Source: a virus
Direction: 5' to 3' (one strand)
DNA: 25,371 nucleotides
IMG/VR virus record: IMGVR_UViG_3300035117_000128
Span: 1 to 25,371 of that record
The notes under the pieces are model-generated. The model was not told the origin of the DNA and did not search any database. It saw only the letters and a list, made by a program, of their open reading frames with translations. Each line of letters opens with the position of its first letter. Position 1 is the first letter of the stretch. Shown here one piece after another: positions 4,772 to 11,291 of this stretch. The position numbers and the translations under genes were made by a program.

Positions 4772-6462
4772 GTAGCGGGAAAGATATGTCTGGTCGCGTA
4801 CGTATCGTTCCCGCGACATGCTTCACTCTCGGGCTCAAAGCACAACACGCTCGTATGTGGATGCTCGCGACGTGCCCAGGCGCCGTCGACCACGCGTACC
4901 TGGTTACCGGTCAACGCGCGGTACTGCCGCAGCCGCCAACGACGGTTGAATCCGTCGCCCTGCGCCTCAATGCGGACACCTGCGAACAGCAGTCGATAAA
5001 TGCGGTGCTGCTGCTCCCAGGGCAGTGTGTCGAAGGCGTCAAGCGGCGACTCAAGCAGGATCTGGCACCAGGCAGCAAGCTCTGCGTCTGTATCGGCTGC
5101 TACTTTCTCCTCGGCCACCTGGTCGCGAAGCTCTGCCAACTCCGCCTCGACCTCACCCAGGCGAGCGATCAACGACGCGGGCGGCGTGACCTTACCCCAG
5201 AGTTGATCGTTGATCCACTTCGCGCGGTCCTCGAGAAAGGCAAGCCGCTGGGCCGCCGCGGACGACGCGTGCGCCTGCTGTTGTGCGCGCAGCTCAGTAG
5301 CGACCACCTGTGCGTCGTACATGACACGCGGCAGTTCATGGCGCAGAAGTTGCGCGGCGACGTTGGGGCTCAATGCCTGCGGGGCTGCACACACAACACT
5401 CTTACGCGCAGCGTGTGTGTGGCCCGAGCGAGCAAGCGTGCCGAGCGCCGAGCACGCATAGGTACGCTCGCCGCGGGCAATCATTGGATGCCCACAACCG
5501 TTGCATTCGAGGACACCCGACAGCGGATGGGGATGTCGAGTCTCGACGGTCCGCACGCTTCCAGGATGGTCGAACTTCAACCGCCAGCGGCGGACCTGAG
5601 CCGATGTCCAGTAGGCGAGCTCGGGTACATGCTGGCGGAAGTCCTTCGGCTGGCCCGTCTGCGGGTCAGTAGCGAAACGGTGCCACACGATAGACCGCTT
5701 TTTCAGGCGCGTCCCGAAGGTGAACGTACCGGTGTAGATCGTGTTTCGCAGCAGGTAGCGAAGACTTTGAACGCTCCAGTGGGTGGTCGTCCCACCCCGA
5801 CCTTTGAATGCAGGCCGCGGCGGGCCGTACGTGTTGAGCCGTCGCGCCATCTGAGACAGCGAATCACTGTCCTCGAAGAGGCGCGTCAACTCAGCAAGCA
5901 ATTCTTCGTGGTCGGGGTTCTTGGCAACGCGACGGATGACTCGACGCGCGTCGTCAGGCTTCAGAATTTCGGTCATGTAGCCAATCGGCGGTCGCATGTA
6001 CACGGGCTCGTGTTCCAGTTTCTTGAACAGTCCCGACCAGAAGGTATTGCGGATGCTGCGCCAGTCGATGCCAGCCAGCATGCACTGGAACTGAAACTGC
6101 AGCAGATCGTCATCGTTACGCAGGTCGTAGTCGCGGTCCCACGTAGCGAACAGGCCGCCCGCGTCGACAATACGGCGGGCGATATCGCCACCGTCCATGC
6201 CGAACTCGTCGCGCGTCAGTCGCTTGACGTCCAGGGCGCCGATCCCTTGAATGCGGCCCTGGCGCAGGTCCTCGAACATCTGGAGAGCGACGGTGCGCTT
6301 GGACAGATGAGCACCCGAGATGCCCTGCTCGTCATAGACGCGGACCTGATAGCCGCGCCCCTCAAGGCGCTCGACCATGTCGAACTGAGCCTCAGAGCGG
6401 AAGTTGCCAATCTGACGCACCGTCGAATTCCGAATGGTCAGACCGATAGTCGCGCCTGTCAC
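4729..6462 (-). CDS. int: Large serine recombinase (phage integrase)
   Basis: 577 aa from a GTG at 6462. Longer ATG readings run back over the upstream gene and add an unlikely basic tail. The resolvase domain (about 5-145) has R11-N-S13 (catalytic Ser), YDEQGISG, and KRLTRDEFG with active-site arginines. A recombinase domain follows (about 155-290), including PPIGYM and LLRNTIYTGTFTFG. A zinc ribbon has Cys320, 323, 337 and 358, and a coiled coil sits at about 425-470 (LGEVEAELAELRDQVAEE). This layout is that of phage integrases that join attP and attB. The gene follows a zinc-ribbon protein and the repressor in a lysogeny operon. No att core could be assigned. Confidence 0.93.
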   Translation of the reverse strand: MTGATIGLTIRNSTVRQIGNFRSEAQFDMVERLEGRGYQVRVYDEQGISGAHLSKRTVALQMFEDLRQGRIQGIGALDVKRLTRDEFGMDGGDIARRIVDAGGLFATWDRDYDLRNDDDLLQFQFQCMLAGIDWRSIRNTFWSGLFKKLEHEPVYMRPPIGYMTEILKPDDARRVIRRVAKNPDHEELLAELTRLFEDSDSLSQMARRLNTYGPPRPAFKGRGGTTTHWSVQSLRYLLRNTIYTGTFTFGTRLKKRSIVWHRFATDPQTGQPKDFRQHVPELAYWTSAQVRRWRLKFDHPGSVRTVETRHPHPLSGVLECNGCGHPMIARGERTYACSALGTLARSGHTHAARKSVVCAAPQALSPNVAAQLLRHELPRVMYDAQVVATELRAQQQAHASSAAAQRLAFLEDRAKWINDQLWGKVTPPASLIARLGEVEAELAELRDQVAEEKVAADTDAELAAWCQILLESPLDAFDTLPWEQQHRIYRLLFAGVRIEAQGDGFNRRWRLRQYRALTGNQVRVVDGAWARREHPHTSVLCFEPESEACRGNDTYATRHIFPATQLRELASALSAAA

Positions 6463-6475
6463 GCGGCGTCTTTCA

Positions 6476-6694
6476 CTAGCACGGGCAGTTGGCCTCGTGC
6501 GACGGGTCGCGCCACTGGCGACACTTCGGGCATTCGACCATCGCGACATTCGAAAGGCGGTCGCCTGTTTGCTCAGCCGCACTGGCCAACCGTTCAGACT
6601 CGCGGATCAGCCAATCCCAGACGCCATGCCACAACTCGCGCCTCGTCGCCATGTCATCAATCGGGACCAGTCGATCGTCGGGTAAAATTGTCAT
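6476..6694 (-). CDS. Small zinc-ribbon protein upstream of the integrase
   Basis: 72 aa from ATG 6694, which follows GGAAAGGAA by about 9 nt. The longer ATG at 6748 would read through the terminator-like stem. The N-terminal half is acidic and helical (LVPIDDMATRRELWHGVWDW, LIRESERLASAAEQ). The C-terminus is CPKCRQWRDPSHEANCPC, four Cys in CxxC...CxC form plus a His, a likely zinc knuckle. The stop is 13 nt before the integrase GTG, so the two are probably co-transcribed. It may help the integrase or act as a directionality factor. This is inferred from position only. Confidence 0.7.
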   Translation of the reverse strand: MTILPDDRLVPIDDMATRRELWHGVWDWLIRESERLASAAEQTGDRLSNVAMVECPKCRQWRDPSHEANCPC

Positions 6695-6732
6695 TGCAGG
6701 TCGTTCCTTTCCAACCGGTTGATCTGCTCTTG

Positions 6733-6770
6733 GCCCCTCGCCGCCCATACGGCGCGGGGCTTCTTTTTTA
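6733..6770 (+). terminator. Intrinsic terminator, plus orientation
   Basis: Stem GCCCC(T)CGCCG / CGGCG(C)GGGGC with a CCCATA loop and one T-C mismatch, followed by TTCTTTTTTA. The T-tract lies on the plus strand, so it would stop rightward transcripts just before they run antisense into the repressor gene. On the minus strand the stem is followed by CAAGAGC, so leftward reading from the repressor toward the integrase should continue. The repressor TAA is the end of the T-tract. Confidence 0.75.
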
Positions 6771-6995
6771 CTCGTCCTCGGCAGGACGCATCAGGTCCGC
6801 GGGCTTGACGCCGAGCGCGGTGGCCAGCTTGCGGATCGTGCTGGTGTACGGGTCCTGGATGCCAGCCTCGATGCGCGACAGACTCGCAGGCGTCAGGCCA
6901 GCCTTCTGTGCGAGCTCGCGCTGGTTCAGGGCCTGGCGTTCGCGTATCGCCCGCAGGCGTGGCAACTTCACCACATCGGTATCGTACTCGGTCAT
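6768..6995 (-). CDS. Cro/CI-family (XRE) HTH repressor
   Basis: 75 aa from ATG 6995. The HTH_3 domain fills residues 14-66: LRAIRERQALNQRELAQKAG, LTPASLSRIEAG, then a second helix pair ending VKPADLMRP. A longer start at 7031 is possible, but the -10 TATAGT (7008-7003) leaves only 7 nt to ATG 6995, so the message would start at or near that codon. This is the likely immunity repressor, binding operators in the divergent promoter region and blocking the plus operon from 7059. It is co-directional with the zinc-ribbon and integrase genes, as in many compact lysogeny modules. Confidence 0.85.
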   Translation of the reverse strand: MTEYDTDVVKLPRLRAIRERQALNQRELAQKAGLTPASLSRIEAGIQDPYTSTIRKLATALGVKPADLMRPAEDE

Positions 6996-7002
6996 TGACG
7001 AG

Positions 7003-7032
7003 ACTATATCAACTCTTGCGTTCCTATGCATG
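7003..7032 (-). promoter_or_regulatory. Repressor promoter, near-leaderless
   Basis: -10 TATAGT (7008-7003) reads toward the repressor gene. The -35 is poor (around ATGCAT at 17 nt). Only CTCGTCA separates the -10 from ATG 6995, so the transcript would start at or next to the start codon. It overlaps the plus promoter's -35, as expected for a mutually exclusive switch. Confidence 0.6.
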
Positions 7033-7044
7033 ACGTGATATGGT
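7016..7044 (+). promoter_or_regulatory. Rightward early promoter
   Basis: -35 TTGCGT (7016-7021), a 17-nt spacer, and -10 TATGGT (7039-7044). The start would fall near 7051, about 8 nt before ATG 7059. The spacer holds ATGACGTGAT, an imperfect palindrome that could be the repressor operator. It drives the plus operon 7059-10215. Confidence 0.65.
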
Positions 7045-7058
7045 CTGGATACGAAGTC

Positions 7059-7301
7059 ATGAACATCACGCTCTCAACAGACAACCCCCGCAGCCTGAAG
7101 GCGCTGCAGCTCACCGCGAGCGCCGCTGACTGGCTCGCCCTCCCCGGTGGTGGATACGGCATCCCGAGCGAACGCAATGACGGCGCCTTCTACGCCGCCG
7201 ACTGCTCCTCGTGCTCGTGCCCCGACTTCCAGTACCGCCGCGAGGCGTGCAAGCACCAGCTCGCCGTACGTCTCTACGCCGTGCTCCAGGCCGCCGCGTG
7301 A
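7059..7301 (+). CDS. Small SWIM-type zinc-finger protein
   Basis: 80 aa from ATG 7059, chosen over ATG 7026 because the latter lies inside the promoter spacer. The C-terminal half carries the SWIM signature CxC...CxH: Cys52-x-Cys54 (CSCPDFQ) and Cys64-x-His66 (ACKHQLAVRLY), with an extra Cys49. SWIM fingers bind DNA or proteins and occur in SWI2/SNF2 helicases, MEKK1 and many small prokaryotic proteins. The N-terminal half (LSTDNPRSLKALQLTASAAD) is a strand-helix lead-in. It is the first gene of the rightward early operon and its stop overlaps the next start as TGATG. Confidence 0.8.
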   Translation: MNITLSTDNPRSLKALQLTASAADWLALPGGGYGIPSERNDGAFYAADCSSCSCPDFQYRREACKHQLAVRLYAVLQAAA

Positions 7302-7453
7302 TGCCAATACGGCACATTGTCGTCACGGTCGCACTCGACCCACAGTCGGGCATGACCGTCGACGACTGGGACATGATCGAGCAGTGGCTGATCGATCACT
7401 TCTACGCCCGCTTCAACCTGCGGGTGCTCGCGGTCAATACCGATGTCGAGTAA
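7301..7453 (+). CDS. Hypothetical 50-aa protein
   Basis: The ATG overlaps the SWIM gene stop (TGATG) and the 3' end overlaps the next gene by 11 nt. The sequence alternates a strand (IRHIVVTVALDPQSG), a helix (TVDDWDMIEQWLIDHFYARF) and a strand (LRVLAVNTDVE). That beta-alpha-beta form could be a tiny ferredoxin-like unit. No family is recognised. The tight overlaps on both sides support it as a real, translationally coupled gene. Confidence 0.65.
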   Translation: MPIRHIVVTVALDPQSGMTVDDWDMIEQWLIDHFYARFNLRVLAVNTDVE

Positions 7454-7823
7454 CGGTTACACGGGCACCACGGTCGAGGGCGTCGTCGAAGCCACCAACG
7501 AGCGCGGCCTCAAGCTGGACGGCGGCTCGGGCTGGCTCAACGTCAGCAAATTCCGACCGCTTGAGCTGCCGCCCGTCGGCACCGCGGTCCGCGTCGCCGT
7601 CGATGCAAAGGGATTTCTGACATCCGTCCAGGTCCTCGACTCGCCCACAACTCCCGCAGTTCTGAGTCGCAACGAAACGATTACCCGGCTCGCCGTGCTC
7701 AAAGCCGCGGCCAATTTCCTCGGCCTTTTGTCGCAGACACGCGAAGAGGTCAAATCTGAGCACGTCCTGGTGCTCGCCGATAAGTGGATCGCCTGGGTCG
7801 ACCAGGCCAAGGAAGCCTCCTGA
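7443..7823 (+). CDS. OB-fold-like early protein
   Basis: 126 aa. Residues 6-66 are strand-rich and resemble an OB-type barrel: TVEGVVEATNERGLKLDGG, GWLNVSKF, GTAVRVAVDAKGFLTSVQVL. The C-terminal part (about 78-126) is helical (NETITRLAVLKAAANFLGLL, then HVLVLADKWIAWVDQA). This layout suggests binding of single-stranded nucleic acid, with the tail for partner contact, but there is no signature that proves it. It overlaps the preceding gene by 11 nt and ends 2 nt before the next ATG. Confidence 0.75.
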   Translation: MSSNGYTGTTVEGVVEATNERGLKLDGGSGWLNVSKFRPLELPPVGTAVRVAVDAKGFLTSVQVLDSPTTPAVLSRNETITRLAVLKAAANFLGLLSQTREEVKSEHVLVLADKWIAWVDQAKEAS

Positions 7824-7825
7824 TC

Positions 7826-8107
7826 ATGACCACGTTTCTCCGTCTCGAGCTCAGCAATCGCGAGGGTGACATCACGCTCGTCAACATTGAGCACGTCGTC
7901 CGCATCCACCCGACCTGGCCGAAGGGTTGCACGCTGGTGCTCAGCGACGACACCAGCGTCCACGTCCGCGCCAGCCTGGAACAACTCCAAGGACGTCTGC
8001 TCTGCACCGGCGGCCGCGCCCACGTCTACACCGTCGAGCACACGTACGCGCTGGACCACCAGGTCGACGAGGCGTACGAGGCCATGCGCGCGGACCTCCT
8101 GCCATGA
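7826..8107 (+). CDS. Small beta-rich protein, FlbD-like layout
   Basis: 93 aa from ATG 7826 with AAGGAAG about 11 nt upstream; an in-frame start at 7784 would run into the preceding gene. The core has a strand, a short INIEHV-type helix and strands: GDITLVNIEHVVRIHP, CTLVLSDDTSVHVRASLEQL. This matches the layout of small FlbD/LytTR-like beta proteins, though the resemblance is in pattern only. The C-terminal segment is helical and acidic. Its stop overlaps the next gene as ATGA. The function is unknown. Confidence 0.7.
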   Translation: MTTFLRLELSNREGDITLVNIEHVVRIHPTWPKGCTLVLSDDTSVHVRASLEQLQGRLLCTGGRAHVYTVEHTYALDHQVDEAYEAMRADLLP

Positions 8108-8556
8108 CGCAGGTGGGAACCCGCCCCTACGGCGGCACGGGACTCTCGCTCGAGGACCTCGACGCCATGCCGCGGCACGATCGCGAAGCCATTCTCGCGG
8201 GCACGATCCACCACCTGCGCGAGCAACTCGGCGAGCTCCGCACCCAACTCGCCGAGTCCGAAGGCATGCTCCGCCAGGCCATGCTCGAGCGCGGCGCCAC
8301 CGTCGCCGACGCCGGCACCTGGACCGTGAAGCTCGCCACGAAGCGCTCCTACGTCTACGACGAGGAAACATTGGCTGGGCTCCAGGCGTTCGTCGACCCC
8401 GACGTCTACGACGAGGCCGTGCGCAGGGTCGTCACCCTCAAGGTGTCGAAGCTGAAACTGAACCAGCTCGTCAAGCGCGGCGGAGAAATCGCAGCCATCA
8501 TCGACGCCGCAACGACCGAGGTTGTGGACGGCTATACGCTCGAGGTCACACGCTAA
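8104..8556 (+). CDS. Hypothetical coiled-coil early protein
   Basis: 150 aa from an ATG overlapping the upstream stop. A coiled coil spans about 28-62 (REAILAGTIHHLREQLGELR, then TQLAESEGMLRQAML). A C-terminal domain has strands and helices (TWTVKLATKRSYVYDEETL, LKVSKLKLNQLVKRGGEIAA, IIDAATTEVVDGYTLEVTR). The C-terminal half has the look of a conserved phage early family, but I cannot name it. The stop shares a base with the next start (TAATG). Confidence 0.75.
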   Translation: MTQVGTRPYGGTGLSLEDLDAMPRHDREAILAGTIHHLREQLGELRTQLAESEGMLRQAMLERGATVADAGTWTVKLATKRSYVYDEETLAGLQAFVDPDVYDEAVRRVVTLKVSKLKLNQLVKRGGEIAAIIDAATTEVVDGYTLEVTR

Positions 8557-8942
8557 TGGGGCATATGTCTAGCAAAAAAGAGGGCGCCCCTGGCTGGCTC
8601 AATGAGCTTCGCGGCGACTACGAGCGCGAGATGGATCGTGCCAACGCCGCCAATGCCGAACTGACCCGCGAGCGCGACGAACTGCGCGAGCAATTCAACC
8701 AATACGTTCGCGGGGCTGAGACAGAGGCGAACGAACTGCGCGCGGATCTTCAGGGCTTGATGGACGAGAGCGCGGCCAGCACGGAAGCAATGGATCGAGC
8801 ACGGGCCGAGATAGACAGCCTGCGTGCCTACAACGAGATGCTGCTCAAGGTCGAACGAGAGCATGTGGCCGAAATCGAGCGGTTGACTCAGCTACTCAAG
8901 GATCACGACATTGAAGACGTGCAGCCGCTGCCACGAAGCTAA
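8556..8942 (+). CDS. Coiled-coil protein
   Basis: 128 aa starting at TAATG. Apart from the basic first 10 residues (MGHMSSKKEG), nearly the whole protein is a long heptad-rich helix (NAELTRERDELREQFNQYV, RARAEIDSLRAYNEMLLKVE, HVAEIERLTQLLKDHD). It probably oligomerises or scaffolds other early proteins. The last 32 nt overlap the next gene, whose TTG start lies inside this coding sequence. Confidence 0.7.
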   Translation: MGHMSSKKEGAPGWLNELRGDYEREMDRANAANAELTRERDELREQFNQYVRGAETEANELRADLQGLMDESAASTEAMDRARAEIDSLRAYNEMLLKVEREHVAEIERLTQLLKDHDIEDVQPLPRS

Positions 8943-9366
8943 ACCCGCTGCCGAGTTCTATCGCGACCGCCGCGCTAGTGATGGCCTGAACGGCCATTGC
9001 AAGGCTTGCCACTTGGTCAAGACCAATGCGTACAAGCAAGCAGATCCAGCACGGCACAAGGCTCAGGATGACTCTTGGCGAGAAAAGAACATCCCGCGTG
9101 TCAGAGAGGCGCAGGCGCGCTATCTACAGACACATCCAGACTTCAAGCCCGAGCACACTCGCGATTGGCGAAACAGGCACCCGGATCGAACGCGAGCACA
9201 CAACCTTTTGAACCGCGCAATACGGGATGGAAGGCTAGTACGCCCCGGTGATTGTCAGGAGTGCGGATCAGGAGTGCGGATCGAAGCTCATCACGATGAC
9301 TACTCAAAACCCTTGGAGGTGCGATGGCTGTGCAGGAAGTGCCACGCGAAACTCGGCCCACACTAG
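8911..9366 (+). CDS. EndoVII/HNH-like zinc-binding endonuclease
   Basis: 151 aa from TTG 8911, with CAAGGAT about 10 nt upstream. Two Cys pairs at the N-terminus (KTCSRC 4/7 and CKAC 30/33) are the classic 'C..C...KP..EFY' phage zinc motif. The C-terminus has CQECG (115/118), IEAHHDDYSKPLE with His127-His128, and CRKCH (141/144). That is a treble-clef HNH/EndoVII core that would cut DNA using a divalent metal. The middle is basic and helical. It overlaps the coiled-coil gene by 32 nt and the next gene by 43 nt. It is either a junction-resolving enzyme or a homing-type HNH. Confidence 0.8.
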   Translation: MKTCSRCHEAKPAAEFYRDRRASDGLNGHCKACHLVKTNAYKQADPARHKAQDDSWREKNIPRVREAQARYLQTHPDFKPEHTRDWRNRHPDRTRAHNLLNRAIRDGRLVRPGDCQECGSGVRIEAHHDDYSKPLEVRWLCRKCHAKLGPH

Positions 9367-9731
9367 AAGACGAGCACGAACACTGCCCTTGTGTCGAGCG
9401 GCTGACGGTCGCAGCGCATCGCTTCGAAGAAGAGGCTCGTCAGGCTACGTTCGAAGTCGAGCGGCTCCAACGCGAGAATGGCGCCCTGGCGCGTGTGTAT
9501 GCGCTGGCCGAGGAAGCACTGCGCGGACGTACCGCCCGAATGCATGACGCCGAATCCCAGGTCACCACGCTGGAGTGGCAACTGAGCGAGGCGAACAAAG
9601 AGATCGAGCGGCTCCATGCGCCACCGCACGGTCCGACTGCCTACAGCGACACTGGCCAGTATGACGACGGCGGCAAGTGGGCCGACCTTCAGTCCGATAC
9701 CGAAGCGATCGACGGCGACCAGGTGCTTTGA
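9324..9731 (+). CDS. Coiled-coil early protein
   Basis: 135 aa from ATG 9324 after a GGAGGTGCG site. Positions about 25-100 form a coiled coil (LTVAAHRFEEEARQATFEVE, RLQRENGALARVYALAEEAL, TTLEWQLSEANKEIERL). The tail is acidic. One Cys pair (HCPCVERL) sits near the N-terminus. It resembles the coiled-coil gene at 8556 in character, but there is no clear sequence match by eye. It begins inside the endonuclease gene (43-nt overlap). Function unknown. Confidence 0.7.
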   Translation: MAVQEVPRETRPTLEDEHEHCPCVERLTVAAHRFEEEARQATFEVERLQRENGALARVYALAEEALRGRTARMHDAESQVTTLEWQLSEANKEIERLHAPPHGPTAYSDTGQYDDGGKWADLQSDTEAIDGDQVL

Positions 9732-9765
9732 AAGACCTAATTGTTGTTGTTAGAGATGACCAAAC

Positions 9766-10215
9766 ATGATTGACGGACACTGGCTCGCCGTGAAGCGCAC
9801 CGACCCGCGGGCGTACGCGCTGTATCGGCGCCATTACTCCGCGGAGAAGGGCGCCCGCTGGCGGCGACCTGGCAATACCAACGTCACCTCAGCTGGTGAG
9901 ACGATGGTGCTGCCGAGCCAGTGCTGCCGCGCCCTGTTCGTCTGGCTCAGATGCGACCCCACCATGCGCCTCGACCACCAGACCGGCGTCAACTGCGCAG
10001 TGTTTCGGAATGAGGGAGCCGGCCTGTCGAGTGACATGATACGCGAGGCCGACGAGCTCGCCTTTCAACGATGGCCGGGCGAGCGGCACTTCACCTACGT
10101 GGACGACACAAAGATCCGCTCCAGCAATCCTGGTTTCTGCTTTCTCAAAGCCGGCTGGACAAAGTGCGGCCGCAGCAAGGCACGCAACCTCAGCATCCTT
10201 GAACGGTCTTGGTAG
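9766..10215 (+). CDS. GNAT-like, possibly Mom-type DNA modification protein
   Basis: 149 aa. Motifs include RTDPRAYALYRRHYS, ALFVWLRCD, VNCAVFRNEGAGLSS, RWPGERHFTYVDDTKIR and NPGFCFLKAGWTKCG. This pattern recurs in phage proteins whose fold I take to be GNAT acyltransferase-like, related to Mu Mom, which modifies adenine. That placement is from memory of the family and needs a profile search. With the Dam methyltransferase it would give this phage two DNA-modifying enzymes against restriction. It is the last gene of the rightward operon and lies 34 nt after the previous one. Confidence 0.6.
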   Translation: MIDGHWLAVKRTDPRAYALYRRHYSAEKGARWRRPGNTNVTSAGETMVLPSQCCRALFVWLRCDPTMRLDHQTGVNCAVFRNEGAGLSSDMIREADELAFQRWPGERHFTYVDDTKIRSSNPGFCFLKAGWTKCGRSKARNLSILERSW

Positions 10216-10297
10216 ATCTAACTGCCCTTAGCGCGCACTAGACTGGCGGCGAGGAGTTGGACCACCTGGCAGGAGCGGCGCCGTGCGCAGCGAAACG
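10216..10297. other. Convergent gap, no gene seen
   Basis: About 82 bp between the rightward early operon and the leftward late block. I see no clear terminator with a T-tract, though two converging operons must end near here. If the doubtful 54-aa ORF at 10298-10462 is not real, the gap is about 250 bp and still shows no stronger feature. Confidence 0.4.
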
Positions 10298-10462
10298 TCA
10301 CCCCGTCGTAGGCCTGCCAGCACCCTTACACTCAAGCGGGCGGCGCAATCGGGATGACGCCGCACCAGTCTTGCGCGGAGAACCTCCCTCACCTTGACAG
10401 GGGTGGCGGACGACGACGATGATCAGCACGGTGATGATGAGCCCGCCGACGCCGTAGACCAC
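10298..10462 (-). CDS. Possible small membrane protein
   Basis: 54 aa from a GTG just after the preceding stop (TGACGTG). Residues 1-18 are hydrophobic (VVYGVGGLIITVLIIVVV), like the N-terminal anchor of a small phage membrane protein. The rest is basic and irregular (RKTGAASSRLRRPLECKG), and looks less protein-like. It may be a real lysis or morphogenesis accessory, a decayed gene or a chance ORF. Codon use in the second half does not look like that of its neighbours. Confidence 0.35.
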   Translation of the reverse strand: MVYGVGGLIITVLIIVVVRHPCQGEGGSPRKTGAASSRLRRPLECKGAGRPTTG

Positions 10463-10463
10463 G

Positions 10464-10625
10464 TCAGATCAGACGAGCGATCGCCGTCGCGGCGATCAGC
10501 CCGAACACCACCGTTGCCGTGAACGGGACCACGTTGAGCAAGCCCAGGATGGCCAGCAGCAGAACCAAAACGGCGATGATGGCGCCGACGGTGTACGGAT
10601 ACGCGCCCATGGTAAATGGAGCCAT
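10464..10625 (-). CDS. Small two-span membrane protein, holin-like
   Basis: 53 aa from ATG 10625 with a strong GAGGGGGAG site. Two hydrophobic segments (about 11-30, YTVGAIIAVLVLLLAILGLL, and 33-53, VPFTATVVFGLIAATAIARL) are joined by a tight NV turn, and there is almost no soluble part. This fits a small holin or membrane spacer. It sits downstream of the PT-rich protein and a second membrane protein, which are themselves downstream of a lysin. Holins vary too much to confirm from sequence. Confidence 0.65.
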   Translation of the reverse strand: MAPFTMGAYPYTVGAIIAVLVLLLAILGLLNVVPFTATVVFGLIAATAIARLI

Positions 10626-10628
10626 GAT

Positions 10629-11291
10629 TTACTCCCCCTCTGGTAGTTGAACGGGCGGCGCCAGGACGCGCTCGACGAGCGTGACCGGCGTGGCCTCGGG
10701 CGTTTGCACAGGCGTCTCGGTCACCACCACGACCAGTACTGGCAAGATGATGACCGGCACCACCACGACCTCCCTGGCTGTTACCTCATCAGGTGGCTGC
10801 ACCGGGACGAGCGTCGGGCGGTCCAGAGCGTAGCGGGTGGCCTGCGCCTCAGGCGTGCCGCCGCAGCGTTCCTGCGACGTCCAGTCCCGCTCCCGCACGC
10901 CAGGCACGTCGGGTACCGCGGGCGGCGCTGCAAGACACTCGGCTGACTTCGCGCGCTCCGGACCAGGTCGGAGCGTCGGCGGCACGCGGCGCTCGATCAG
11001 AGGGGTAGGCCGTGGCGTGGGCGTGTCGCGCGGCACGGGCGTGCCCGTGGGCTGCGGCGTCGGCCGCGGCGTCGGCGTCTCAGTCGGCTCCGCCGTGGGC
11101 GTGTCGGTTGGCGTCGGAGTCGGAGTCTCGGTCGCATCCGGCTCGGGCGTAGCTGTCGGCTCCAGCGTAGGAGTCGGCGTGTCGGTCGGCGTTGCCGTGA
11201 GCGTGGGCGTCTCGCACAGCTCGAGCTGCTGGGTGGGGTTGATGCACTGGGCATGCAGCAGCAGCAGCCCGCCCGCAATGAGCCCAAGCAC
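10629..11291 (-). CDS. Secreted Thr/Pro-rich membrane-tethered protein
   Basis: 220 aa from GTG 11291 (TAGTG with the upstream stop). A signal-like segment ends in LLLLHAQC, with Cys16 in a weak lipobox. A linker of TPTPT/ETPTPRPTP repeats spans about 28-98. A Cys-containing segment follows (SAECLAAPPAVPDV, ERCGGTPEAQ), then a hydrophobic segment (about 177-196, VVVVPVIILPVLVVVV). Such TP linkers are typical of Chloroflexota secreted proteins, so this is also a host clue. It may span the thick wall and join membrane to surface during lysis, or be a surface-exposed lysogenic factor. No catalytic domain is visible. Confidence 0.75.
   Translation of the reverse strand: MLGLIAGGLLLLHAQCINPTQQLELCETPTLTATPTDTPTPTLEPTATPEPDATETPTPTPTDTPTAEPTETPTPRPTPQPTGTPVPRDTPTPRPTPLIERRVPPTLRPGPERAKSAECLAAPPAVPDVPGVRERDWTSQERCGGTPEAQATRYALDRPTLVPVQPPDEVTAREVVVVPVIILPVLVVVVTETPVQTPEATPVTLVERVLAPPVQLPEGE
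10998..11210 (-). repeat. Degenerate TP/ETPTP coding repeat
   Basis: About 71 codons of alternating ACN-CCN (Thr-Pro) with interspersed Glu, Asp, Gln and Arg. It is read in frame on the minus strand as the linker of the secreted protein. The repeat is imperfect, which suggests selection at protein level rather than recent slippage. Confidence 0.8.

Noticed and set aside
6733-6770. Stem as terminator of the repressor gene
   Set aside because: The T-tract is on the plus strand. After the stem on the minus strand there is CAAGAGC, so it should not end leftward transcripts.
4768-7038. Plus-strand open frame of 756 codons
   Set aside because: It lies opposite the serine integrase and the zinc-ribbon and repressor genes, and its translation has Arg/Ala-rich runs without domain signals. 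It is a shadow of GC-rich coding on the other strand.
10998-11210. Tandem-looking repeat as a CRISPR or minisatellite
   Set aside because: It is a coding Thr-Pro repeat with no conserved repeat-spacer structure.
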